Source: Saprospiraceae bacterium (GTDB taxonomy: Bacteria; Bacteroidota; Bacteroidia; Chitinophagales; Saprospiraceae). From it: a stretch of DNA of 38,440 bases. The stretch spans positions 1 through 38,440 of the forward strand of contig JAIPBE010000033.1 in the NCBI GenBank assembly GCA_021738725.1, given 5' to 3'. Positions 19,356 through 28,100 of this stretch are shown piece by piece. Under the pieces are notes generated by a model. That model did not search any database, was not told the origin of the DNA, and worked only from the letters and a program-made list of their open reading frames with translations. Position 1 is the stretch's first letter, and every line of letters begins with the position of its first letter. Position numbers and translations under genes: made by a program.

Positions 19356-19783
19356 TTGGATAAACCCCTCCGCATAGAAAACGATATCACTTCCACTCTC
19401 CGGATCAGGGGAGAGATCTTCGACTACCTCCTGGGAGACAACGGGAGTCTAATCGCATGATCGAAACCAGTGCAGCGGACAGTCGACAACCTCGCCGAAA
19501 GGGGGAGTTGCTATCCGAGATCACCCATGAGAGGCGAGTCCCTATCCCGATCCATCTGTGTCCATCTCCTGTGCCGGATAAAGCTGCGAGAGAATTTTCC
19601 AAGGAGCAGTTGCCCCGGATTTACCAGGCCATGGCTATTGTTTCAAAACCCGGTCTCTCCCGCTTTATTATGGACCTCCTGTTTCGGCTGAAGCCAACAC
19701 CCATCCCCATGCGCTCATTCACCGACCCGGCCGAAGCGCTGGAATGGCTCCAATCACTCACTTCCTTCAACGACACTCCTTGA
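19356..19783 (+). pseudogene. DUF7793/STAS-like gene broken by a nonsense codon and a frameshift
   Basis: The C-terminal half is open from 19457 and reads PDKAAREFSKEQLPRIYQAM then AIVSKPGLSRFIMDLLF and FTDPAEALEWLQSL, a pattern of Bacteroidota STAS/SEC14-like DUF7793 proteins. The missing N-terminus appears in another frame from about 19356 (RIENDITSTLRIRGEIFDYL). It hits TGA at 19458 and resumes as QRTVDNLAERG. A run of five G near 19500 then needs one extra G to rejoin the open frame (GELLSEITHERRVPI). One nonsense and one single-base loss thus split a gene of about 140 codons. A sequencing error at the G run is possible but would not explain the TGA. Confidence 0.65.
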
Positions 19784-20262
19784 GTCAGGCGCCCCGGCTG
19801 GTTGAGATCGAACAAAAATGCCTGGTTGGCATGCACCTGCCCATGTCTTTTGCCGGGGATCGGACTTCGGAATTGTGGAGGTCGTTCATGCCTCGCCGAC
19901 AGGAGATCCTTCACCCGGTCAATACGGACCTGATCTCTCTTCAGGTCTATCCCCAGCCACTTTCCTGGCCCCCGGACCTGAATATTGTTTTCGAAAAATG
20001 GGCCACAGTAGAAGTCGATCAAGTGATGACTATTCCACCAGGAATGGGCTCATTGCTTGTTCAACCCGGCTTGTATGCCGTCTTTCCGCATATCGGGGCA
20101 GGACCGACAGCCCAAAAAACATTCACCTACATCTTTGGCGAATGGCTTCCGCAGTCACCCTACTACCTGGATGACCGGCCCCATTTCGAGGTGCTCGGAG
20201 CAAAATATCGCAATAACCACCCGGATGCAGAAGAAGAGATCTACATCCCGATCAGGGTGTGA
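19780..20262 (+). CDS. GyrI-like (AraC effector-binding-type) small-molecule-binding protein
   Basis: The domain reads VEIEQKCLVGMHLPMSFAGD then ELWRSFMPRRQEI, AVFPHIGAGPTAQKTFTYIF, GEWLPQSPYYLDDRPHFEVL and EEIYIPI, the GyrI-like/bacterial effector-binding pattern without a DNA-binding domain. A TTG at 19780 gives a start that overlaps the stop of the broken upstream gene (TTGA). An ATG at 19744 would add 12 residues. Such proteins bind hydrophobic or cationic compounds; the ligand is unknown. Confidence 0.75.
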   Translation: MSQAPRLVEIEQKCLVGMHLPMSFAGDRTSELWRSFMPRRQEILHPVNTDLISLQVYPQPLSWPPDLNIVFEKWATVEVDQVMTIPPGMGSLLVQPGLYAVFPHIGAGPTAQKTFTYIFGEWLPQSPYYLDDRPHFEVLGAKYRNNHPDAEEEIYIPIRV

Positions 20263-20371
20263 TCATTGGCGACAGGACCACTGCATCTTGCATTTAATAT
20301 CATCCGTCAGACGCCGGGAGACCGACTCCAGGTGGGATGAAGCATAGCCTTTTCCCGTATAAAATCACCGT

Positions 20372-21805
20372 TCACTTGCCTTGATCTAGTCGTTTCAACG
20401 CCTGGATAGAAGTCGGCAGATCCGGTCTGATCTCCAGCGCCTTTCGATAGGCCGTGATCGCTTTTTTTGTCTCGCCATGTTCTGCAAGTGCCTCGCCCAG
20501 ACTGTCCCAGCAGTTGGCGATGTCGGGAAATAAGCGGGTATTGATCGTAAAGATGACAATTGCGTTTTCGACCTGACCTTCGTTCATGAGGTCGTATCCC
20601 AGATTATTCAAAATGGCATCTCTCGGATCTGCGGGATGCCAATTGGTGGTCAGTTCGTCAAAATGGGTGAGCACATATTCCTCCCCGTACTGGACGAAGG
20701 CTTTATGGACGTTAAGTTTGGCGGGCAGGACAGCCGACGCAGGCTCTTTGCCTACGATGGTGGCATGAATGCCCATGCAGATCAATTCGCCGACCGGTTC
20801 ATCCATATTGGCCATCACGACAATGCTGATCTGATCAGCTGGCATTTCCATATGCACCGTGTTCGCGCCCATAAAACCGCCAGCCAACGGGATGCCGGCA
20901 CCGGATTCCGAATAGGCGGGAGCGATGGAACGAAAGAACCCGGACTCCTTCCTGGCTTTCGGCGAGACAAGCATGGTATCATAGAAAAAATGGCGGTAGA
21001 ATATCAATACATCACCCGCTGTCGCATAAAATCCGCCATCCGATCGGGGCTCATTGATCGCCTCTTCATTGTCGACCACACCATCCAGGGTCTTCATATA
21101 GCCGATGGCCCGACCCTGCACATTCCGCACTTTCTCCAGGTACGTTTCTTTCAACCCCAGGGGAATAACCACACGGTCTCGCACTTCCTGCGCATAGGAC
21201 CTCCCCGTCGTTTTCTCAATGATCGCACCCAACAGGATATAACCGGCATTGGAGTATGCCTGGTCCTCGCCCGGATAGAACATCAGGTCCTGTTGGCGGA
21301 TCAAGTCAGTCAACCCTTGAATATTCTCCTTGCCATCACCTTTGCTCCAATATTCAGGTGTGTGATAATCGCCGAATCCGGAGGTGTGTTCCAATAGATG
21401 CCGAACGGTGATCTGCGGGGCATCCGGCTGATCAAATCCATCCAGGATATCTACCAGTCGGTCTGCATACCGAAGCTTGCCTTCATCCACTAATTGATGG
21501 ATGACCACCTGGGTGAACGACTTGTTCATACTGCCGATCACAAATCGTGTTTTCAGTGTATTCGGGGTAGCCGTTTGCCGGTTTGCCAAACCGAAGGCTT
21601 TCTCATAAAGGGGCACTCCATCGCGGGCCACCAATACCACCCCGGAAAAAATGCCCAGGTCTGTATAGCCGCTGACCAGACGGTCGATGCGGTCTGCCAA
21701 TATGGCCTTGTCAGTGACCAGCGAATGTTGTTTTGCAGGAGGTGCTTGCCCGAAACTTACAGCTTGGAATACTATAAAAAGGATCAAAGTGATAGACGAT
21801 CTCAT
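20372..21805 (-). CDS. Serine beta-lactamase-like hydrolase with C-terminal TPRs
   Basis: This 477-residue protein has a signal peptide (to about residue 19, FGQ). The class C beta-lactamase/PBP fold includes the nucleophile motif S92-M-N-K95 (SxxK), the Y184-S-N186 motif (YxN), and a late GGFMGANTVH segment in the place of the KTG/HTG box. Residues about 390-470 form two TPR-like repeats (ILNNLGYDLMNEGQVENAIV; CWDSLGEALAEHGETKKAIT). Such proteins are mostly esterases or D-aminopeptidases, not resistance enzymes. It is divergent from the histidine kinase gene. Confidence 0.8.
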   Translation of the reverse strand: MRSSITLILFIVFQAVSFGQAPPAKQHSLVTDKAILADRIDRLVSGYTDLGIFSGVVLVARDGVPLYEKAFGLANRQTATPNTLKTRFVIGSMNKSFTQVVIHQLVDEGKLRYADRLVDILDGFDQPDAPQITVRHLLEHTSGFGDYHTPEYWSKGDGKENIQGLTDLIRQQDLMFYPGEDQAYSNAGYILLGAIIEKTTGRSYAQEVRDRVVIPLGLKETYLEKVRNVQGRAIGYMKTLDGVVDNEEAINEPRSDGGFYATAGDVLIFYRHFFYDTMLVSPKARKESGFFRSIAPAYSESGAGIPLAGGFMGANTVHMEMPADQISIVVMANMDEPVGELICMGIHATIVGKEPASAVLPAKLNVHKAFVQYGEEYVLTHFDELTTNWHPADPRDAILNNLGYDLMNEGQVENAIVIFTINTRLFPDIANCWDSLGEALAEHGETKKAITAYRKALEIRPDLPTSIQALKRLDQGK

Positions 21806-22011
21806 ATCAAAAAGAATTTGTGAGTAAATGAAGACGTCGTAATATTCACCAGGATTCAGATACCAGGAAGAGGAATGGGATAACCCCGCTGCATCGTGTG
21901 AGCAAGGGTGCCCAAAATGGTATCTACAGCAACCGGGAAGTTGATCACTTGAAACGCCATGTTCCTACCATGCTGATGGACGGAACATCCCATGTCCCTA
22001 TCTTTAAGCAA

Positions 22012-23049
22012 ATGAAACGAAACTGGCTGGAAGCCACTTTGCACACTCTGTTCTGGCTGGGCTCTGCCTGGTTGATCACCAGCGGATTCTCCATTCAGTC
22101 ACAGGAGATCGAGTTGATCGACGGGCAGGAGATTGTGCATACCGTGCGCAGCGAACCGCTCATGATCAAGCTGTTGCTTTGTATCGCCTGGTCGATGGTG
22201 ATGAGTTATGTCAATGTCTGGAACCTGCTTCGGCTGAACCGACCCGGATCACGGACCATGGTGGCCTTGACGTCCATTGGCATTTTGGTCATAGCCATCG
22301 TCGCTTTCCCTTTGCTGGCGTCCATGGTGCCCGGTCATCTCCCGATCGGACTTCCGCCAACACTCCAGATCGGCATCCTCGTCTGGTTCTTTACCATTTC
22401 AACGGCCTATGGATTAATCAGAGCCTGGTCCTATACTGAAAAACAGCAACAGCAACTGATCTACGCCAAGCAACAGGCGGAGTTAAGTCTCCTGCGAAAT
22501 CAACTGCAGCCGCACTTCCTTTTCAATGCGTTGAACAACCTCCTGTCTATGGTAGATCAGCAGAAAAGCCCGGCCCTGGTTTCCGCTTTTGGCCGATTGT
22601 CAGATTTATTGAGATACATCATCGATGACAGTCGATCGGGCATGGTCACCATCAGCGAGGAAATCGAATTCATCCGCAACTACGTCGCGTTGCAACTGCT
22701 TCGATTTGAACCTGGAGAGGTCGATTTCCAACTGGAAACTACTGGACCATATAATGGTCAGAAGATCGAGCCGGGCCTCCTCCTTCCTTTTGTGGAGAAT
22801 GCTTTCAAATACGGGGCTGCTCCAGATTCCTCTTCGGTGATCCGACTGCAGATCGACGTGGCCCGTCCGGACCGCATGATATTCCATATCTCCAATCCGG
22901 TCGTCCAGCAGATCCAGGAGATCGATCGCTCCGGGCTGGGCCTCCAGAGCACACGCCAGCGCCTCAACCTCCTTTACCCGCACAGGCACACCCTGGATAT
23001 CCAGTCGGGAGACCCGTTCATCGTACACCTCCAATTGCAATCTCTATGA
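22012..23049 (+). CDS. LytS/YehU-type sensor histidine kinase
   Basis: From the ATG at 22012 the protein has 345 residues. A GTG at 21898 and an ATG at 21970 are alternative starts that would add a polar leader. Four hydrophobic segments come first. A coiled segment (EKQQQQLIYAKQQAELSLLR) follows, then the His_kinase block LRNQLQPHFLFNALNNL with the phospho-acceptor His. The ATPase N-box is PFVENAFKYG and the G-box is SGLGLQSTRQRLNLLY. It overlaps the response-regulator gene by 4 bp. The short sensory loop between helices makes a membrane or intramembrane signal likely. Confidence 0.9.
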   Translation: MKRNWLEATLHTLFWLGSAWLITSGFSIQSQEIELIDGQEIVHTVRSEPLMIKLLLCIAWSMVMSYVNVWNLLRLNRPGSRTMVALTSIGILVIAIVAFPLLASMVPGHLPIGLPPTLQIGILVWFFTISTAYGLIRAWSYTEKQQQQLIYAKQQAELSLLRNQLQPHFLFNALNNLLSMVDQQKSPALVSAFGRLSDLLRYIIDDSRSGMVTISEEIEFIRNYVALQLLRFEPGEVDFQLETTGPYNGQKIEPGLLLPFVENAFKYGAAPDSSSVIRLQIDVARPDRMIFHISNPVVQQIQEIDRSGLGLQSTRQRLNLLYPHRHTLDIQSGDPFIVHLQLQSL

Positions 23050-23717
23050 AGATCATCCTCGTCGACGATGAACCCAAGGCCCTGGAACTACTGACAGGTT
23101 ATCTGGATCATTTCGACAGTGTTGAACTGGTCGGCACATTCCGGAACGGATTGAATGCCTTGGAACGCATCTCCCTCGGAGATATAGACCTCCTGTTCCT
23201 GGATATCCATATGCCCCATATTTCGGGCATCACCTTGTCCAGGATGATCCCCGATCAGACCCGGGTGATCTTCACCACCGCCCATGCAGAATTTGCTGTG
23301 GAAAGTTATGAGGTAGACGCCATCGACTACCTGCTGAAGCCGATCAGTCTGGAACGATTCAGTCTGGCCATGTCCAAGGCCCTGCAACCCGACAAACCGA
23401 ATCCCGGGTCCTCGCGTATTCTGGTCAAAAGTGGTTCGACCCTTCATCGCATTCAGATTCAGGATATCCTGTATCTCGAAAAAGACGGGAACTATATGAC
23501 CTATCACTGTGAAGGGCAGAAGATCCTCGCCAGGGCATCTGTCCTGGAAGCGTTGCGTGACCTGCCGGATACGTTCGTTCAAACACACAAGTCTTTCGTC
23601 GTCAACCTGGACCAGGTGACCCGCTTTGATAAGGATGAATTGGTGGTTGGGCCCCGATCCATCCCCATGGGGAGTTCTTTCAGGAACTCCGTGTTGAAGC
23701 GATTGAACGATGCATGA
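23046..23717 (+). CDS. LytTR-family response regulator
   Basis: This 223-residue protein has a receiver domain (1-120) with the acidic pocket D7-D8-E9, phospho-acceptor D53 (LLFLDIHMP), T77 and the lysine in YLLKPIS. A LytTR DNA-binding domain (about 125-223) carries ILVKSGSTLHRIQIQDILYL and TFVQTHKSFVVNLDQV. It is co-translated with the LytS-type kinase (ATGA overlap). The neighbouring serine hydrolase and the CE1 esterase are the obvious candidates for regulation, but no operator is visible. Confidence 0.93.
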   Translation: MKIILVDDEPKALELLTGYLDHFDSVELVGTFRNGLNALERISLGDIDLLFLDIHMPHISGITLSRMIPDQTRVIFTTAHAEFAVESYEVDAIDYLLKPISLERFSLAMSKALQPDKPNPGSSRILVKSGSTLHRIQIQDILYLEKDGNYMTYHCEGQKILARASVLEALRDLPDTFVQTHKSFVVNLDQVTRFDKDELVVGPRSIPMGSSFRNSVLKRLNDA

Positions 23718-23787
23718 CGGTTGCATCCATCTCCTGTTCACTGTGGGCAGGACAGGATGGTTATCTTGAGACCTAATTCCTCCTTGT

Positions 23788-24927
23788 ATGACCTTCTTCC
23801 GCATTTTCTTCTTTCTCTGTTTACCCATCCTGGGGTTTTCCCAGCAAACCATCACCGGCACCATCACTCACGATGGAATGGCGCGTGAATATATCCTCTA
23901 TGTCCCAGCTGCCTACAACGGCTTGGAGGCAGTTCCACTCGTCCTCAACTATCACGGGTATGGCAGCAATGCCACGGAACAGATGTGGTACGGGGATTTT
24001 CGCGCCATTGCAGATACGGCCAATTTCCTGGTCGTGCATCCACAAGGGACCCTGTTCAACAATACCACGCATTTCAATGTCGGCGGCTGGACCGTCGGCA
24101 GCACGACCGATGACGTTGGCTTTACCGCCGCTCTGATCGACTCGCTCTCGGCACAGTACACCATTGATCCAGAACGCATCTACGCCACCGGCATGTCTAA
24201 CGGCGGCTTCATGAGTTTCGTACTAGCCTGTCAGCTCAGCGATCGGATCGCGGCCATCGCCTCCGTGACCGGATCGATGACGCCCGAGACCTACGCCACC
24301 TGCGACCCGACCCACCCGATGCCTATCCTCCAGATGCACGGCACATCCGATGGTGTTGTGCCATATGCCGGCGCGCAGTGGACCAAGCCCATCAACGATG
24401 TGCTGAACTACTGGGTGACTTTCAACAATTGCAACACCGATCCCATCACAACCCTTCTTCCGGACATCAATCCCCAGGATGGCAGCACCGTGGAGCTTAT
24501 CATATATGAGGGTGGGGACAACGGGGCCTCTACAGAGCATTATAAGATAACAGGAGGTGGACACACCTGGCCCGGAACGATCTTCAACTCTGCAGGGACT
24601 AATCAAGACATCAAAGCCTCCCTGGAGATCTGGCGCTTTTTCAGCCGGTACACAAAGTCAGGCCTCTCTATCTCGACAGGAGTACTTCCAGAAACGGATC
24701 CTGCAACATTTATCCGGATCTCCCCCAATCCGACCAGCGGCAAGCTGTCGATCGCCCATTTACCCGATCAAAGCCTTCCCTATCAATGGATGAACTTGAC
24801 CGGGCAAATCCTCCGGTCAGGTATCGTCCAACCCGGCGAGGCAACCCTGGACCTCCAGGGATTCAGCAGCGGCGTCTATCTGCTTCGTTTGGGACATCAA
24901 ACGTTTCGGGTCATGGTCACCGAATAG
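23788..24927 (+). CDS. T9SS-exported CE1/PHB depolymerase-like esterase
   Basis: This 379-residue protein has a signal peptide at 1-18. The alpha/beta-hydrolase domain (about 20-290) has LNYHGYGSNA (oxyanion), the nucleophile S137 in GMSNGGFMS, D188 in MHGTSDGVVP and H259 in GGGHTWPG. The triad is complete, so it should be active on acetylated or feruloylated polysaccharide or on short polyester. Residues about 305-379 are a type A sorting domain (IRISPNPTSGKLSI...GVYLLRLG), so it should cross the outer membrane through T9SS. It begins 70 bp after the LytTR regulator. Confidence 0.88.
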   Translation: MTFFRIFFFLCLPILGFSQQTITGTITHDGMAREYILYVPAAYNGLEAVPLVLNYHGYGSNATEQMWYGDFRAIADTANFLVVHPQGTLFNNTTHFNVGGWTVGSTTDDVGFTAALIDSLSAQYTIDPERIYATGMSNGGFMSFVLACQLSDRIAAIASVTGSMTPETYATCDPTHPMPILQMHGTSDGVVPYAGAQWTKPINDVLNYWVTFNNCNTDPITTLLPDINPQDGSTVELIIYEGGDNGASTEHYKITGGGHTWPGTIFNSAGTNQDIKASLEIWRFFSRYTKSGLSISTGVLPETDPATFIRISPNPTSGKLSIAHLPDQSLPYQWMNLTGQILRSGIVQPGEATLDLQGFSSGVYLLRLGHQTFRVMVTE

Positions 24928-25193
24928 TCATGGCGGACAACCGAATAGTCAACCTGAGAAAGTAGACTTTTTCCTGGTTGATCATGACGAGACGGACCTT
25001 GCACAAGAGGACTTTCGATGATCTGAATTCCTTTGGTTGGCTGTCTGTAAATGAGAAGGTTCCATAATTTGATCCTGAGGACCAGACATCGAACAGCCTG
25101 TTTTCCGACTCTTTGATCTGGGTGGCCGTCTGATATCTGTCTGCAAGGCACCCAAACAAGTAGATACCCTTTTCCCGTTTTGCAAAACCTGTC
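24928..25193. other. Intergenic region with a short direct repeat; minus-strand frame not called
   Basis: CCGAATAGTCA is repeated directly at about 24919-24929 and 24941-24951, the first copy overlapping the stop of the esterase gene. A minus-strand frame of about 109 codons (25246-24917) crosses this spacer and overlaps the next gene's start. It has a protein-like stretch (LFGCLADRYQTATQIKESEN) but no recognisable family, so I leave it uncalled. Confidence 0.3.
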
Positions 25194-27386
25194 ATGATGC
25201 AGTATCTGTTCACCATCCTCTTGTGGATCAGTTTGACCACATCCATGTTTTGCCAGAACTATTTTGATGCCCTGCATTCGGTTATTCTGGAAGCCGCCAT
25301 CCAGGAAGTCCCACCCCGGATCCAACTCACCTGGGTAGCCGATACCACCAATGTGGGTTATACGGTCTATCGGAAATTTCGGGATGATACAGTTTGGAGT
25401 GACACCCTGGCCATCCTGGATCCGAGCAGTACCACATGGACCGATACGACCATTACAGTCGGTGTGGCGTATGAGTATCGGATCTTCAAGAGCATACCCA
25501 AGCTGGTCCAGTTTGAAGGCCCTATTCACGGGTCCGGATATCTCTACGCAGGGATCAAGGTCCCACCGACGCATTTTCGGGGCAGTTGTCTGATCGTCAT
25601 CGACAGTTCCATCGTGAAGGCCATCCAACCGGAAGTGGATCGACTTATGCTGGACCTGGAATCTGATGGCTGGTATCCGAATGCCATCCTGGTCGATAGA
25701 AATGATTCAGTTACCGTAGTCAATGCAGCCATCCAGACCTGGGCAGCAACGGATACAGCTACTCAAAAAGCACTTTTGCTATTAGGACATGTACCGGTCC
25801 CCTATTCTGGGGATATCGCTCCGGATGGACATAAACCCGACCACAAAGGGGCCTGGCCGGCGGATGGTTACTATGGCAACCTGGATGGAATCTGGACAGA
25901 TTCCATTACCAATGTCACAACACCACCTGGCACTCGAAATGACAACGTGCCTGGAGATGGGAAATTTGACAATCGCTTCTTTCCTACGGGCGTCAAGCTT
26001 CAGGTTGGACGGGTAGATCTATGGGGAATGTCCAAATTTCCGGAATCGGAAGAAGAATTGCTCCGGCGGTATCTGGATAAAGACCATGCCTGGAGAACAG
26101 GTCAGTTGCCCGTAGTCGAACGAGGACTGATCGACAATAATTTCCCGGGATTGTCAGAAGGCGTTTGTCAGGCAGGATGGAAAACGTTCGCCCCCATGTT
26201 CGGTATAAAAAATGTCCATGACAAAGCATATCGATCCAGTCTGCAGAATGGCTCCTACCTCTGGTCATTTGGTGCAGGAGGCGGAGGGCCGGAAAGTGCG
26301 TCCGACATTTCCAATACAACCAATTACGCAACCGATTCCCTCCAAACCCAATTTACCTTTCTGTTTGGTTCTTACTTCGGTGATTGGGATGTCCCGAATA
26401 ATTTTCTGCGCGCACCACTGGCCTCACGTTCCGGACTGGTTTGCACCTGGGGCTCCCGCCCGCATTGGCTGGTGCACCACATGGCTCTCGGTGAATCCAT
26501 CGGGTACTCTACCCGCTTGACCATGAACAATGTCACCCTTTACAATGGAGGATATTCTGTAAAGTTTGTCCACATTGGACTGATGGGGGATCCCACCCTG
26601 CGCATGCATATCCTTGCACCAGCACAAAACCTTGAACTCACCCGGGATGGGATGCAGATCCATCTGGATTGGGAAGACCCGGCCGGTGCCATCGGATATT
26701 ATATTTACAAGAAGACTGCCCCGGACCAGCCCTATTCACTGTTGACCACTGATCCTGTGATAGGCCTTTCTTATACTGACCCCTGTGTAGACGAAGGATG
26801 GGTGCGGTATATGGTCCGCAGTGTCGAACTACGCACCAGTGGTAGTGGTTCCTACTACAACCTGAGTGCAGGTACAGCAGCTGAGATGATTGCGGATCCC
26901 TGGGACTTGCACCCACAGGTCACCATGGCCACTCCAGGTAAATCAGACGGAGCCGCTTCGGTCAACCCTCAGGATGGCTGCATGCCTCATACCTACCAGT
27001 GGTCCAATGGAAACACCACCGCTGCCATCTCAGACCTGGATCTAGGAACCTATTGCGTCACGGTCACCGATTGCCTGGGATGTAGCGAGACCATCTGCCT
27101 GGACGTTGACATCAACAGCAACCTCAGCGTCCTGTCGGATCTGATCTCTTCTCATCTCTATCCGAATCCTGCAAGCGATCAGATAGCACTCAACCTCTTG
27201 TTTCCCACAGATCGCGAAGTCCGACTCCGCATGTGGACCATGCAGGGCCAACTGCTCTTTGACCAGGTGAAGGTCGGATCTCAGATCCATCATCAATGGG
27301 ATATCCATGACCTGCCAGCTGGCATCTATTGGTTACAGGTCACATCCGAAAGAGAGCAAGCAACTACCAGGTGGATGAAGAAATAG
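25194..27386 (+). CDS. T9SS-exported protein with gingipain(C25)-like fold and SprB-like repeat
   Basis: This 730-residue protein has a signal peptide (to about residue 20, FCQ). Domain 1 (about 35-105) is a fibronectin III-like module (IQLTWVADTTNVGYTVYRKF). Residues about 110-480 look like a peptidase C25 fold: ALLLLGHVPVPYSG, WPADGYYGNLDG, QVGRVDL, and GLMGDPTLRMH at its end. The usual catalytic His-Gly-His and Cys blocks are not recognisable; the corresponding places read WSFGAGGGGPE and FGSYFGDWD. A second FnIII (about 485-560), a SprB-like repeat (about 570-640) and a type A sorting domain (LYPNPASDQIALN...IYWLQVT) follow. It is possibly an inactive protease homologue or an adhesin. Confidence 0.65.
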   Translation: MMQYLFTILLWISLTTSMFCQNYFDALHSVILEAAIQEVPPRIQLTWVADTTNVGYTVYRKFRDDTVWSDTLAILDPSSTTWTDTTITVGVAYEYRIFKSIPKLVQFEGPIHGSGYLYAGIKVPPTHFRGSCLIVIDSSIVKAIQPEVDRLMLDLESDGWYPNAILVDRNDSVTVVNAAIQTWAATDTATQKALLLLGHVPVPYSGDIAPDGHKPDHKGAWPADGYYGNLDGIWTDSITNVTTPPGTRNDNVPGDGKFDNRFFPTGVKLQVGRVDLWGMSKFPESEEELLRRYLDKDHAWRTGQLPVVERGLIDNNFPGLSEGVCQAGWKTFAPMFGIKNVHDKAYRSSLQNGSYLWSFGAGGGGPESASDISNTTNYATDSLQTQFTFLFGSYFGDWDVPNNFLRAPLASRSGLVCTWGSRPHWLVHHMALGESIGYSTRLTMNNVTLYNGGYSVKFVHIGLMGDPTLRMHILAPAQNLELTRDGMQIHLDWEDPAGAIGYYIYKKTAPDQPYSLLTTDPVIGLSYTDPCVDEGWVRYMVRSVELRTSGSGSYYNLSAGTAAEMIADPWDLHPQVTMATPGKSDGAASVNPQDGCMPHTYQWSNGNTTAAISDLDLGTYCVTVTDCLGCSETICLDVDINSNLSVLSDLISSHLYPNPASDQIALNLLFPTDREVRLRMWTMQGQLLFDQVKVGSQIHHQWDIHDLPAGIYWLQVTSEREQATTRWMKK

Positions 27387-27533
27387 TTTGAACGGATCGA
27401 ATAAAGAAGACGCAGAATATCCAACTGGTCTTTCCAGGAAAGCAAGGATATAAAAATATCATCGGGGATTCTGATTGCACTCGACACGTGAATCAGAGTC
27501 TTCGCAAACAAAAAAAACATCCGTACCATTATC

Positions 27534-28040
27534 ATGAAGATCCTGCTGACTCCGTATGATCCGGCATGGCCTGTTCTCTTTCACCGGGAATACGAATGGA
27601 TCGCCTGGGCTTTACAGCCCGACCAGGTTCATATCGAACACATCGGCAGCACTTCCGTCCCGGACCTTCCAGCCAAACCGGTGATCGATGTCCTGGTTGG
27701 TCTTGCTACATTTGATCTCGCTCCCGTAGCAGTCGAACGGATGGTCGCGCATGGCTTCACCTATTTGCCCCAGTATGAGGACGGGATGCCCTTCCGCCGA
27801 TTGTTCATCCGGGAAGTGGATGGCAAACGGATCTCCAATGTCCACACTGTTGAATTCAATACACCTTTCTGGAGACGGCATCTCGCTTTTCGGGATCACC
27901 TGAGATCGCATCCGGAAGTTCGGGATCAATATGCGCAACTCAAGCTCGACCTCAGCCAAAAAGAGTGGGATTCTGTCAATGATTATGCACAAGCAAAAAC
28001 AGATTTTATTCGGGCCATTGAAGCAAAGATCCTGGGTTGA
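27534..28040 (+). CDS. GrpB-family (UPF0157) nucleotidyltransferase-like protein
   Basis: This 168-residue protein has the family signature VHIEHIGSTSVPDLPAKPVI followed by DVLVGL. The GST...DVLV arrangement is the nucleotidyltransferase palm loop. FNTPFWRRHLAFRDHLRSHP and YAQLKLDLSQKEWDSVNDYA complete the domain. Members are near 165-175 residues, so this is full length. The substrate is unknown; links to coenzyme A metabolism are only by old annotation. Confidence 0.88.
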   Translation: MKILLTPYDPAWPVLFHREYEWIAWALQPDQVHIEHIGSTSVPDLPAKPVIDVLVGLATFDLAPVAVERMVAHGFTYLPQYEDGMPFRRLFIREVDGKRISNVHTVEFNTPFWRRHLAFRDHLRSHPEVRDQYAQLKLDLSQKEWDSVNDYAQAKTDFIRAIEAKILG

Positions 28041-28100
28041 TCCCGGTTGGTCGGAAAGCCTTTTCCCAGCATGTTGTAAATTACAGGGAAACCCCTGATC

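Noticed and set aside
24917-25246. Minus-strand frame of about 109 codons between the CE1 esterase and the C25-like gene
   Set aside because: It looks partly protein-like but overlaps the start of a well-supported gene and matches no family I know, so evidence is insufficient.
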